DNA of 64,000 bases, taken from positions 1,984,001 through 2,048,000 of the forward strand of contig NZ_CACVAO010000001.1 in NCBI RefSeq assembly GCF_902726645.1. Reading direction: 5' to 3'. This DNA is from Halobacillus ihumii. Its GTDB lineage: Bacteria > Bacillota > Bacilli > Bacillales > Halobacillaceae. The translations under genes were made by a program, and so were the position numbers. Each line of letters opens with the position of its first letter. Within the stretch, counting starts at the first letter, position 1. This document shows positions 35,126 through 43,864 of the stretch, in pieces. Under the pieces are notes generated by a model. That model was given only the letters and a program-made list of their open reading frames with translations, made no database searches and had not been told where the DNA came from.

Positions 35126-35146
35126 AATAGTACTATAATAGTACTT
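35126..35146 (+). promoter_or_regulatory. -10 box flanked by AGTACT repeats
   Basis: TATAAT (35134-35139) is bracketed by two ATAGTACT units (35128-35134 region and 35139-35145), each containing the palindrome AGTACT. A protein bound to them would cover the promoter of the following two-gene unit. No good -35 box was found. Confidence 0.5.
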
Positions 35147-35164
35147 TATGGAGGAGGAGAAAAT

Positions 35165-36235
35165 TTGGGGATTGAAATTGAATTTATTCCTGTTGGGGAT
35201 AACACTAAAAACGGAGATGCAATAGTTGTTAGGTATGGTGAAGAAGGTAACTATAAGGTAATGGTTGTAGATGGGGGTACTAAAGATTCCGGTAATAAAA
35301 TAGTTCAACACATACAGGAGTACTATGATACAGACTATGTAGACTATGTAGTTAATACACACCCCGATAGCGATCACGTCTCTGGATTAACAACTGTTAT
35401 TGAGGAGTTAGAAGTGGGAGAGCTATGGATGCACATTCCATGGGAACATTCTTCTAAAATAAAGGACTTGTTTCATGACGGTAGAATCACAGACAATAGT
35501 TTATCAGAAAAGATTAAAGCTTCCCTGAATAAAGCACACCAGTTGTATGAGATTGCTTGTGAAAAGGAAATTCCAATATACGAACCTTTTGAAGGAGCTC
35601 TAATTGGAGAATTTCAGGTGCTTTCCCCGTTGGAAGACTGGTACGTTAATTATTTATTACCTGATTTCCCCAGCATGCCCGAAAGAAAAGAAGAGAGTAC
35701 TCTTAGAAAAGCATTTTCTGAAGCTTACTCAAAAATTCTAGAATGGATTGAAGAGACATGGGATAAAGAAACCCTAAGTGAAAACTATGGATCTACAGGA
35801 TCTAGAAATGAAAGTAGTGTTGTATTATACGGTAATATTAATGGTTATAGGGTCTTACTTACCGGTGATGCTGGAAAGCAAGCTCTCCATAATAGTGCAG
35901 ATTATGCCACCAACTTAGGTATAGATTTAAGGGATTGCAGATTTGTACAAATTCCTCATCATGGAAGCCGTCGAAATGTTTCACCCAGTGTACTTGATAG
36001 AATTATAGGTGAAAAGGTAGAAAAAGATACTTCAACAACTACCAACACTTTCGTATCAGTCTCCAAAGAAACAGAGGAGCACCCCAAAAAAGTTGTAACA
36101 AATGCATTTATTAGAAGAGGAGCGAAGGTTTGTGAAACCCGAGGTTCTACTATTAGACATCACAAAGATATGCCTGCAAGAACTGGGTGGACTGCTATTA
36201 CACCTCTCTCATTCAGTTCAGAGGTCGAAAAATAA
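35165..36235 (+). CDS. Metallo-beta-lactamase-fold hydrolase (ComEC-like), candidate defence protein
   Basis: 356 residues, TTG start with GGAGGAGGAG just upstream. The fold begins EFIPVGDNTKNGDAIVV; the metal motif is THPDSDHVSG (HxDxDH), followed by LTGDAGKQAL and IPHHGSRRNVS, all expected of ComEC/Rec2-type MBL enzymes. A large insertion (about 105-215) separates the first and later metal motifs and carries acidic helices. There is no signal peptide or membrane helix. It forms a pair with the membrane protein 15 bases downstream, next to a type I R-M operon. Target (nucleotide, nucleic acid or other phosphodiester) unknown. Confidence 0.8.
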   Translation: MGIEIEFIPVGDNTKNGDAIVVRYGEEGNYKVMVVDGGTKDSGNKIVQHIQEYYDTDYVDYVVNTHPDSDHVSGLTTVIEELEVGELWMHIPWEHSSKIKDLFHDGRITDNSLSEKIKASLNKAHQLYEIACEKEIPIYEPFEGALIGEFQVLSPLEDWYVNYLLPDFPSMPERKEESTLRKAFSEAYSKILEWIEETWDKETLSENYGSTGSRNESSVVLYGNINGYRVLLTGDAGKQALHNSADYATNLGIDLRDCRFVQIPHHGSRRNVSPSVLDRIIGEKVEKDTSTTTNTFVSVSKETEEHPKKVVTNAFIRRGAKVCETRGSTIRHHKDMPARTGWTAITPLSFSSEVEK

Positions 36236-36250
36236 CTAGAGGAGAATAGT

Positions 36251-36979
36251 ATGAATTTAGATGTTGTTCTTAACACTTACGAAAGAAAAGCACGATACTA
36301 TCCAGCAGTTTTAACAGCTTCTCCTATAATAATTTGGTTGTATCTATGGTTCCCAGAATTTCGCTCAATAGAAGGAGCTCTTATAAGCATTCTAGGTTTA
36401 GGTGTGGCTATACCATTGTCCATACTAGCAAGAACATTAGGAAAGAAAAAACAAAAAGAATTAATCCAACAGTGGGGAGGGCTACCCGCAACATTAATTT
36501 TAGGTCACAAGGATGATAATATAAATATTAATACTAAAAAGCGTTATCATAAAAAATTAGGGTTCCTGACAAATGAAGACCTCCCAACAAAAGAAATTGA
36601 ATTAAAAGATCCTGTTGGTTCAAACCAAAAATACGACTCTTGTATCGATTACTTAAGACAAGAAACTAGAGATAAAGTTAAATATTCTTTGGTTTTTAAT
36701 GAGAATATATATTATGGCCAGCTTAGAAACTTACTTGGTTTGAAACCTTTAGGATTAATAATATGCTCTTTGTTATTAATTGTTCAGCTAATTTTAATAT
36801 ATACAAATTATGGTATTGGCTTAAATATCTCTGCTGTTCCGATATTGAAAATTATTTCAGTCATACTTACATTACCTTTTTTAGTCTTCTGGATAGCTTT
36901 TGTTAATCAGAGGCAAGTTTATAATGCTGGTATTAATTACGGAAAAGCGCTGTTGGAATGTTGTGAACATATTGAGTAA
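36251..36979 (+). CDS. Four-helix membrane protein paired with the MBL protein
   Basis: 242 residues. Two helices near the N-terminus (about 18-34 and 40-60), a cytoplasmic middle region of about 110 residues with KKKQKELIQQWGG and a glycine-rich start, and two C-terminal helices (about 165-187 and 195-217). The layout recalls 4TM effectors or sensors found with nucleotide-signalling defence systems, but no motif proves it. A strong GAGGAGA site 15 bases after the MBL stop indicates co-translation as an operon. No hit recognised by eye. Confidence 0.65.
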   Translation: MNLDVVLNTYERKARYYPAVLTASPIIIWLYLWFPEFRSIEGALISILGLGVAIPLSILARTLGKKKQKELIQQWGGLPATLILGHKDDNININTKKRYHKKLGFLTNEDLPTKEIELKDPVGSNQKYDSCIDYLRQETRDKVKYSLVFNENIYYGQLRNLLGLKPLGLIICSLLLIVQLILIYTNYGIGLNISAVPILKIISVILTLPFLVFWIAFVNQRQVYNAGINYGKALLECCEHIE

Positions 36980-37652
36980 GATACCTTACGATATATCTAT
37001 AAAAGAGCTAGATTGTTTCAGATTGCTGTTTATTTGAAAAAGATTTAAAATAAGAGAGGTTATCAATGATATCCTCTCCTTAAACTCATCTTTAATAGGG
37101 TAAAATGTATTACGAGAAAAGCCGGTCTTTCGATGAATATCACGGGTTCTTTTTATTAAGCAACGAACGACTTCATCATAAAGTACTTTATCCTTCCTTT
37201 AGCCATCGCATAATAGATCTTTTGGCTATGACCCCACTCTCTTTTCCGATAACGATATCATCACACCATAAGCCTTGAATTCTTTAAACCGATTATCTAA
37301 ATTTTGCTCGTTTAGAACCCAACCGTGTCTCTAAATATCATTATTTTTACCTCTATTCGACTGAACAACCCTAAATGAACATTTTATACCTTGGTATTAA
37401 AGGGTTTTAGTTTGTTTTTTCAGGGTGTACTCTAATTGAACATGACGAGAAAAAAAGACTATTCTTTTTATTATTAATTTATTATTTAAATTGTGCAAAA
37501 GGGAGACTATTAGAAAGTAAATGGACACAAATCAAGGCATTATGCCCAGATTTGTGTCCAAGATAATAATAAGTTTGTTCTTCAAATAATTAGTTATTTC
37601 GATCGCTGTAATTTCCTCTTGATCTTCTCAAAGTAATCAACAATTTCTCTAT
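36980..37652. other. Long intergenic stretch with a coding remnant and a palindrome
   Basis: On the minus strand about 37205-37065 reads VLYDEVVRCLIKRTRDIHRK then TGFSRNTFY, resembling the end of a recombinase or HTH protein, with no intact frame. At 37522-37560 a perfect 12-bp inverted repeat (TGGACACAAATC/GATTTGTGTCCA) with an inner GGCAT/ATGCC pair forms a strong hairpin without a T tail. Nothing else seen. Confidence 0.4.
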
Positions 37653-38957
37653 TTACGCATTAACAGCCTTATTTGTAGATTCTGTTTGTATATCTTTTTC
37701 CGCATCATCAGATTCCCCTGGTTCTACTTTAAGGAATTGTGCAAGTATAAAACCGAACAAATATATACCGGCCAAGGTCCAAACAAACCCCTTTGTCCCA
37801 AATGCTGTGAAGAGCAAACCAGCTAAAGCAGGACCAATAAACTGGCTTAACCCCGCAGAAAGATTATGAATGGACATAGCTGCTCCTCTATTTTTCGGAT
37901 CAATTGCCGCAAAGATTGAAGACATCTGAGCGAATGCTCCGAGAACTGCCCCAAAGAAACCTGATACACACAACATAATAGCAAAATTGGGTCCAAAAGT
38001 GATTGGGACGTAGTAGAATAATAAACAGGCAATTGCTAGACCAATGCACCCAAAATACTGGACAACTTTATGCCACGCCATTTTATTTGCAACAAAGCCC
38101 CAAATTAAATTAAAAATAATATTGACGAAGTACATAAAGGCCCAAATTTGCAACCATTGTGATGTAGAAAAACCTATCTCTGCACTTGTTAAAAATAGTG
38201 GCATAGCAACGACAAAACCATATACAGCTAATTGGTTAATAATTCGTACTACAGATGCAATTGCAATCTTATGGTTTGTAAACAATATTGTAATTCCCTT
38301 TTTAATTGTATCCCCGGCTCCCTTTTTCTCACCTTTCTCTTTTGCATAATCTCCTTTAGTGAAGATAACTCCAATCAACCCACCGATAGTGACAATAATC
38401 AACCCTAACCAAAGCGATCCATTATACCCGATAAAGGGGATTGTAAAGCTAGGTAGGTAAGAACCGAATACCCCAAGACCTAATGAATGGGCAAACCAAA
38501 ACCATCCCATCGCACTTGGTAGTTTTTTATACGGGGTGATGTAGGCAATCCAAACAACAAATGAATAGGCAAATAAAGGAAATCCAAATCCGCGAAGTCC
38601 GTACATAAGCAACATCATATTTAAATTTTCAGGTATTGTTCCAAGGGTGATAAACCCAACGTGAAACACTACCCAAATGGTTAATCCAGCCATCATTGTA
38701 CGTCTTGGTCCCCAAATGTCAGCAAATAATGCTGCTAACCATGATGCAAGAGCCACTGTAATCCCATATACAGTGAACACTGACGCAGATTCACCTGGTG
38801 TAAACCCCATCTCTACTATTTGTTTGGATAAAAAGGCTTGTTCAATTCCATCTCCAGTCATAAAGATAACAATGGAAACAAAGCCCCAAATAAGCGATTT
38901 AGGCATACCAAGAACCGTTTTCTCCCCTAGGTTTGGAGCAGCGCTTTCATTTTTCAT
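37653..38957 (-). CDS. RbtT/DalT-like polyol:proton symporter (MFS)
   Basis: 434 residues with 12 predicted helices. The N-terminal region (FMTGDGIEQAFLSKQIVEMG), GWFWFAHSLGLGVFGSYLPS and the segment VRIINQLAVYGF are closely parallel to ribitol transporter RbtT and D-arabinitol transporter DalT. The predicted substrate is a pentitol or related polyol, imported with protons. It is divergent from the LacI regulator cluster and shares its operator-rich upstream region. The dehydrogenase gene directly upstream is broken. Confidence 0.88.
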   Translation of the reverse strand: MKNESAAPNLGEKTVLGMPKSLIWGFVSIVIFMTGDGIEQAFLSKQIVEMGFTPGESASVFTVYGITVALASWLAALFADIWGPRRTMMAGLTIWVVFHVGFITLGTIPENLNMMLLMYGLRGFGFPLFAYSFVVWIAYITPYKKLPSAMGWFWFAHSLGLGVFGSYLPSFTIPFIGYNGSLWLGLIIVTIGGLIGVIFTKGDYAKEKGEKKGAGDTIKKGITILFTNHKIAIASVVRIINQLAVYGFVVAMPLFLTSAEIGFSTSQWLQIWAFMYFVNIIFNLIWGFVANKMAWHKVVQYFGCIGLAIACLLFYYVPITFGPNFAIMLCVSGFFGAVLGAFAQMSSIFAAIDPKNRGAAMSIHNLSAGLSQFIGPALAGLLFTAFGTKGFVWTLAGIYLFGFILAQFLKVEPGESDDAEKDIQTESTNKAVNA

Positions 38958-38978
38958 AATAATTCTCCCCCTTTAATA

Positions 38979-39300
38979 TTAATGAAAATTGTTTCGTTCA
39001 ATCATAGATTGGACGATAGGTTGGCTGACAAAAAAATCCGGATGGACCTTAAGTACCACAGCATTATTTACCAACACATCTATTGGTCCACAAACTGTTG
39101 TAAATTCTTCAATAACTCTTTCTGTTTCCTCTTTATTCGTAATATCCACACTTCCAATACTAATTGGGACACTCTTGACGCTACTGTGCTGGACTCCTGG
39201 GGAAGGTCCATTATAATTAACTGATCCCCCTTCTGTTGGAATAGCTGTGCCATTCCAAGGCCAATGCCTCCATTTCCTCCTGTAATAAGAACCACTCTTC
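38979..39300 (-). pseudogene. Frameshifted and truncated SDR dehydrogenase
   Basis: The first part, from about 39297, reads VVLITGGNGGIGLGMAQLF, with the SDR glycine-rich NAD(P) motif. After about 44 codons the reading frame changes, and a second frame gives VDITNKEETERVIEEF and CGPIDVLVNNAVV, the NNAG-like SDR motif. The sequence then ends at about residue 100 without the YxxxK catalytic part. By position it was probably the polyol dehydrogenase working with the RbtT-like transporter. Confidence 0.75.
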
Positions 39301-39343
39301 ACCTCTCATTTTTAAACCCTCCTAATAAATTTAGTTCACTAAG

Positions 39344-39355
39344 GTAACCGGTTAC
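39344..39355. promoter_or_regulatory. LacI-type operator GTAACCGGTTAC, copy 1
   Basis: Perfect 12-bp palindrome with central CG, upstream of the transporter/SDR unit. Same sequence as copy 3 and one base different from copy 2. Confidence 0.75.
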
Positions 39356-39455
39356 ATTTAAGCCAAAAAAATATAGGTATTCATAAACACCTTATTTGAA
39401 TGCATATTAAAAGATGAATTCTTAGTCAGTATATTATCATACACTTTTTTTATCT

Positions 39456-39467
39456 GCAACCGGTTAC
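39456..39467. promoter_or_regulatory. LacI-type operator, copy 2
   Basis: GCAACCGGTTAC, followed by ATTACCG. Located midway between the two divergent units; two flanking operators could loop with it. Confidence 0.7.
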
Positions 39468-39586
39468 ATTACCGATAACCTATTTCAATTTGAAATTGCT
39501 TTGTCATTTATTTAGATATAAAGCCTTTATAGGAGAAAAAATTAGTCTCTATTTGACAGGTTAAATTAGGAAGTGGTAAAGTTTTA

Positions 39587-39598
39587 GTAACCGGTTAC
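39587..39598. promoter_or_regulatory. LacI-type operator GTAACCGGTTAC, copy 3
   Basis: Perfect palindrome 69 bases before the LacI gene start, so the regulator probably controls its own operon as well as the divergent transporter. Confidence 0.75.
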
Positions 39599-39666
39599 AT
39601 TTAGACCATTTTTAATTATAATAAGATTTTACATGTAACTTATGTAACAAAAACGGAGGTACAGAA

Positions 39667-40659
39667 ATGGTAACAATTAGAGATGTTGCTGCTAAGGCGG
39701 AGGTTTCCGTAGCAACTGTTTCAAGGGTAATTAATAATAAAGGACATGTAACTGCCCAAACTGTTTCTAAGGTGTTTAGCGTTATTGAGGAATTAGGTTA
39801 TAAACCTAACGCTGTTGCAAGAAGTTTAACAAGTCGCAAATCTAATACAGTTGCTTTACTAGTACCAACAATTAGTAACCCTTTCTTCCCTGAGCTTGCT
39901 AGGGGAGTCGAAGATCTAGCACATTCATATGGGTTTAACATTTTCTTATGCAACACAGATGATGATAGAAACAAAGTTACTAATTATCTTGATTCTCTTC
40001 GTGATAGATATGTTGATGGAGTTATCATAAACTCCTTAAATTTAGCAAATGAAGATTTGGAACAACTCCATTCTCGAGGCATTCCTGCTGTCACGCTTGA
40101 CAGAACCTTCTCAACTCACAAATTTTCTTCTTTAACGGTTAAACATAGGGAAGGGGCCCAGTTAGCAACTCAGCACTTGATTGATATTGGATGCAAGAGA
40201 ATTGGCCTTATTCGGGGGCCAGAAGATGATTCTACAGCCGTTCAAAGGATGTGGGGCTATAGAAATTGCGTTAAAGAATTTGATTGGTTTGATCAAAGCT
40301 GGATAGCCCCCGGGGATTTTAGCGTGAGAAGTGGCTATCTTTGCATGAAAGAGTTATTCCAACGTCACCCAGATATAGATGGTGTTTTTGCATCAAACGA
40401 CTCAATGGCTATTGGATTGTTAAAAGCTGCCTATGAATGGGGACGGAAAGTTCCCGATGACCTTGCGATCGTAGGATTTGATGGAATTGAGATGTCGCAA
40501 TATACAATCCCCCCTACTTCTACAGTTAAACAACCGATCTATGAAATGGGAATGAAGGCCATGGAAGAACTTATTAGGTTAATGAAAGAACCTAATGCTG
40601 AATTCAGCAAAAAGGAATTAGATGTCGAGTTGATTCTGCGTGAATCATCGATGCGTTAA
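39667..40659 (+). CDS. LacI/GalR-family regulator of the polyol cluster
   Basis: 330 residues. N-terminal HTH VTIRDVAAKAEVSVATVSRV (2-21) and hinge helix (NAVARSL), then a periplasmic-binding-like effector domain (about 60-330). GGAGG precedes ATG. It is first in the order lacI-epimerase-kinase, with three copies of GTAACCGGTTAC upstream. The effector is probably a pentitol, ketose or ketose phosphate; not determined. Confidence 0.92.
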   Translation: MVTIRDVAAKAEVSVATVSRVINNKGHVTAQTVSKVFSVIEELGYKPNAVARSLTSRKSNTVALLVPTISNPFFPELARGVEDLAHSYGFNIFLCNTDDDRNKVTNYLDSLRDRYVDGVIINSLNLANEDLEQLHSRGIPAVTLDRTFSTHKFSSLTVKHREGAQLATQHLIDIGCKRIGLIRGPEDDSTAVQRMWGYRNCVKEFDWFDQSWIAPGDFSVRSGYLCMKELFQRHPDIDGVFASNDSMAIGLLKAAYEWGRKVPDDLAIVGFDGIEMSQYTIPPTSTVKQPIYEMGMKAMEELIRLMKEPNAEFSKKELDVELILRESSMR

Positions 40660-40696
40660 TAAAAAGAGAATTTATATAATACAGGAGGCTACTATT

Positions 40697-41371
40697 ATGA
40701 CTTTAATTGGTCCATCCCTAATGTGTGCAGACATGAGTAATTTAGGAGAAACTGTGAAAAGATTAGATCAAGCAGGAGTGGATTTCTTTCATCTTGATGT
40801 AATGGATGGAAGTTTTGTTCCGAACTTTACAATGGGACCCGATATGGTTAAAAGTATAAGGTCCCTCACCAAGAAACCTTTCGATGTCCATCTAATGGTT
40901 GAAAACCCTGAAAATCACCTAGATACGTTCATTGAGTCGGGAGCTGATATGATTTCAATTCATACCGAAGCAACCGTGCATCTACAAAGAACATTACAAA
41001 CAATTCGGGACAGAGGATTAAAAGCAGGGGTCGCTTTAAATCCCTCAACTCCTATTGATGAACTTAAATATGTTATAGATGTAGTAGATTACATCACTAT
41101 TATGACCGTTAACCCTGGATTTTCAGGTCAAAAGTTTATTCCATCAATGTATAAAAAGCTAAAAGAATTGAACAATTGGATTAAGAGAGAAGGGTACAAC
41201 ATTAAGATTCAAGTAGACGGAAACATCGGGGATCAAACTGTCCCAGGAGTTTTAGAAAACGGAGCAGATATGTTGGTCTGCGGAACATCTTCTTTATTTA
41301 AACCTAATGTTCCTTTTGAAGAATCAATTGCAAAACTAAAAAACTTTAATTGCGAGTTAAGTAGAAATTAA
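40697..41371 (+). CDS. Ribulose-phosphate/allulose-phosphate 3-epimerase
   Basis: 224 residues, ATG 40697 with ACAGGAGG. TIM barrel of the Rpe/AlsE group: SPSLMCADMSNL; FHLDVMDGSFVPN (metal-binding His and Asp); FDVHLMV (His); NPGFSGQKFIP (phosphate loop); IQVDGNI (Asp). The segments DYITIMTVNPG and LKELNNWIKREG are closer to D-allulose-6-phosphate epimerase AlsE than to housekeeping Rpe. It would convert a ketose-6- or 5-phosphate made by the next kinase into a central metabolite. Confidence 0.88.
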   Translation: MTLIGPSLMCADMSNLGETVKRLDQAGVDFFHLDVMDGSFVPNFTMGPDMVKSIRSLTKKPFDVHLMVENPENHLDTFIESGADMISIHTEATVHLQRTLQTIRDRGLKAGVALNPSTPIDELKYVIDVVDYITIMTVNPGFSGQKFIPSMYKKLKELNNWIKREGYNIKIQVDGNIGDQTVPGVLENGADMLVCGTSSLFKPNVPFEESIAKLKNFNCELSRN

Positions 41372-41405
41372 GTAAAAAGTCTAAAGCGAATGCGAGGTTA
41401 TAACC

Positions 41406-42359
41406 ATGGGAGAGATAACCGTAGTTGGAAGTATAAATATTGACATTGTCGCTTTTACCGACTATTATCCAGATCGTGGAGAAACGATTTTCGGAAAGGA
41501 AATGGCCACACTATCAGGTGGTAAAGGAGCAAACCAAGCAGTTGCCAGTGCTCGTTTAGGAAAAAAAGTCCATATGATTGGTGCTGTTGGTTGTGATGTA
41601 CATGGGGACACTGTAATAGACTCCATGAACAATAATGGAGTGAACACCTCCCATATCAAGCAGGTGGAAGAATCTTCAACTGGATGTGCAATTATTACAG
41701 TTGATCATACAGCCGAGAACACTATGCTTGTGGTAAAAGGGGCCAATGATGATTTAACAAGAAATGATATCCAACAAGCCTTTGCTACAATAAATGATAG
41801 TAAGGTACTCCTAGTACAGATGGAGGTTCCCGAAGAAGCAGTAATCGAGTCTATGATTGAAGCTCGGAAGAAAGGCATGTTTGTCGTGTTGGATCCTGCA
41901 CCTGCTGATGGCATTACGGAACGGGCGTTACAATATGCAGATATAATTGTCCCTAACAAACAAGAAACAAAACAGCTAACAGGTATTGATGTAACAGACC
42001 TAGATTCTGCTCACCAAGCAGCAGAGTATTTTAACCGAATAGGAATAAAATGCTCTATCATTAAAATGGGGAGTAAAGGATCTTTAGTTTATGAACAAGG
42101 AAAAACGGAGTATATAGAGGCCATTCAAGTAAAAGCGATCGATACTGTCGGAGCAGGAGACTCCTTTGCGGGAGCATTAGGCACTGCTCTTGCGGATGGA
42201 TCAGACCTTGTTACAGCAGCGAAATTTGCAAACATTGTCGCTGCTTTAAAAGTAACAAAATTAGGAGCACAGGCTGGACTCCCAACCAATGTGCAGGTAA
42301 ATGAGTTTTGTGAAGAGAAAGGATTTTCTCATTATTTATTTAATCCTTTAAAAACATAA
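41406..42359 (+). CDS. PfkB-family sugar kinase, ribokinase-like
   Basis: 317 residues. GSINIDIVAF and the glycine pair GGKGANQAVASARLG at the substrate site are ribokinase signature 1. DTVGAGDSFAGAL is the catalytic Asp and anion hole of signature 2. It most resembles RbsK, but the context (polyol transporter, AlsE-like epimerase) suggests a ketose substrate such as D-allulose or D-ribulose. It is separated by 34 bases from the epimerase and ends the operon, followed by a 20-bp terminator. Confidence 0.9.
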   Translation: MGEITVVGSINIDIVAFTDYYPDRGETIFGKEMATLSGGKGANQAVASARLGKKVHMIGAVGCDVHGDTVIDSMNNNGVNTSHIKQVEESSTGCAIITVDHTAENTMLVVKGANDDLTRNDIQQAFATINDSKVLLVQMEVPEEAVIESMIEARKKGMFVVLDPAPADGITERALQYADIIVPNKQETKQLTGIDVTDLDSAHQAAEYFNRIGIKCSIIKMGSKGSLVYEQGKTEYIEAIQVKAIDTVGAGDSFAGALGTALADGSDLVTAAKFANIVAALKVTKLGAQAGLPTNVQVNEFCEEKGFSHYLFNPLKT

Positions 42360-42449
42360 TTTTTCTTTGGTTAAATTGAAGTGAGGATAATCATCATGTT
42401 GTTCCACCGTATATAATTTCAATACTTTATCAAAGATTGAATATTAAAC

Positions 42450-42503
42450 AAAACAAAAGCAAAGCTAGACTATAGTATCTAGCTTTGCTTTTGTTTTAGA
42501 GTT
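42450..42503 (+). terminator. Strong terminator of the lacI-epimerase-kinase operon
   Basis: A perfect 20-bp stem (42450-42469 with 42478-42497) and an 8-nt loop, with a T-rich 3' arm. Confidence 0.9.
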
Positions 42504-42877
42504 GAGCTACTATTGTCTTTACTCAATTCGGTTTAGCAGCCTCGAACGGGATTTTGCACCTAGATATTACAGTTTTATTTATAACTTTTATATTTATTGC
42601 ACTAACTTTTTGTGCGAATAAAAATAAAGGATTACACATGGTTTTCCAGCTCAGAAGGCTTCTAAGATTTCTTCGTCTATGGATAATAGATGGACTTTGC
42701 TAATTGTAATTCTCCATGAAATGTATGTTTTTCCAAGGCAATAAACACGAGAGCGTATTTATTGCCTTAATCTATGATAGTCCATTCCGGCTACCTTCTA
42801 TTACAGAAAAGGCCGTTTAATATTAAGGAAGCTGATGGATGTTATTATCTTTAAACAAGAGTGTTGAGAATTTTATG
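42504..42877. other. Intergenic stretch with a hairpin
   Basis: No gene seen. AAGGCAATAAA (42735-42745) pairs with TTTATTGCCTT (42758-42768); the rest is unremarkable AT-rich sequence. Confidence 0.4.
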
Positions 42878-43756
42878 TTAATTTAGATGTATCGACCGTT
42901 TTGCTAGCTCTATACCACCTAATGCTCCTGAAAGTCCTTCAATACCAGGAGTAACAATATAATTATCAATATCTTCACTTAGTTCTTTGAACTGTAAATA
43001 ATCATTTAGGATTTTTTGAACATTTTTTTGAATTTGAGGAAGAAGTTGCTTTTGTTTTATTACTCCTCCACCTAAGATAACTTTTTTAGGAGATAAGATT
43101 AAAATATAGGTAGCTATACCTTGGGCTAAATAAAAAGCTTCCAACACCCATACCTTTTTATTATTTGATAAATTAGTCCCTTTATCATCCCACCTTTGTT
43201 CGATAGCTACTCCTGATGCCATGCCTTCTAAACAATTATGATGATAAGGGCATGCTCCATCAAAAGGGTCATCTTTATGTTTTCCAACTGTTATATGTCC
43301 CATTTCAGGGTGAGTTAAGCCTTCTAATAATTGGCCATTTATTACTGCTCCAGCACCAACCCCTGTCCCTACAGTCATATATAAGCAACTATTTAGTCCT
43401 TTAGCTGCTCCATAAATAGATTCACCAAGGGCAGAGACATTAACATCTGTATTAAAACCAATAGGAATATCAAAAGTTTTTTTCATTTCATCTAGTATAG
43501 GGTAATTTATCCACTCCCTTTTAGGAGTCGATGTAATATATCCATATGTTTTGCTATTTTTATTTATATCAGCTGGTCCGAATGTTCCGATGCCTATGGC
43601 TTCCATATTATAATTCGAAAAAAAACTTTTTACATTCCCCATTGTTATTTCTGGTCTTTCTGTTTTAAACTGTTTTGTGTTTATTATTTCTCCTTTTTCA
43701 TTCGCAACTGTACAAACAAATTTTGTTCCCCCTGCTTCAATAGATCCCAACAACAT
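42878..43756 (-). CDS. ROK-family fructokinase
   Basis: 292 residues from ATG 43754-43756, preceded by GAGAGGTAA; the longer frame to 43852 lacks support. GSIEAGGTKFVCTV is the ATP-binding start, GIGTFGPADI and TVGTGVGAGAVING are ROK motifs, and HxxxGCPYHxNCLEG (around DGACPYHHNCLEGMASG) gives the His/Cys zinc site of the ROK fructokinases ScrK/GmuE. It phosphorylates free fructose to fructose-6-phosphate. It is the last gene of the fructofuranoside cluster. Confidence 0.92.
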   Translation of the reverse strand: MLLGSIEAGGTKFVCTVANEKGEIINTKQFKTERPEITMGNVKSFFSNYNMEAIGIGTFGPADINKNSKTYGYITSTPKREWINYPILDEMKKTFDIPIGFNTDVNVSALGESIYGAAKGLNSCLYMTVGTGVGAGAVINGQLLEGLTHPEMGHITVGKHKDDPFDGACPYHHNCLEGMASGVAIEQRWDDKGTNLSNNKKVWVLEAFYLAQGIATYILILSPKKVILGGGVIKQKQLLPQIQKNVQKILNDYLQFKELSEDIDNYIVTPGIEGLSGALGGIELAKRSIHLN

Positions 43757-43864
43757 ATAAATTACCTCTCTTTTAAGTAAAGAATAATAACTTTGATCAA
43801 TACTGATTTTTAAACTCAGTTTGATCATTGTTCTTAAAGAGTATCCTAACATATGAAAAAATTC

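Noticed and set aside
37522..37560. Terminator for the RbtT-like gene
   Set aside because: The stem is strong, but no T run follows on either strand.
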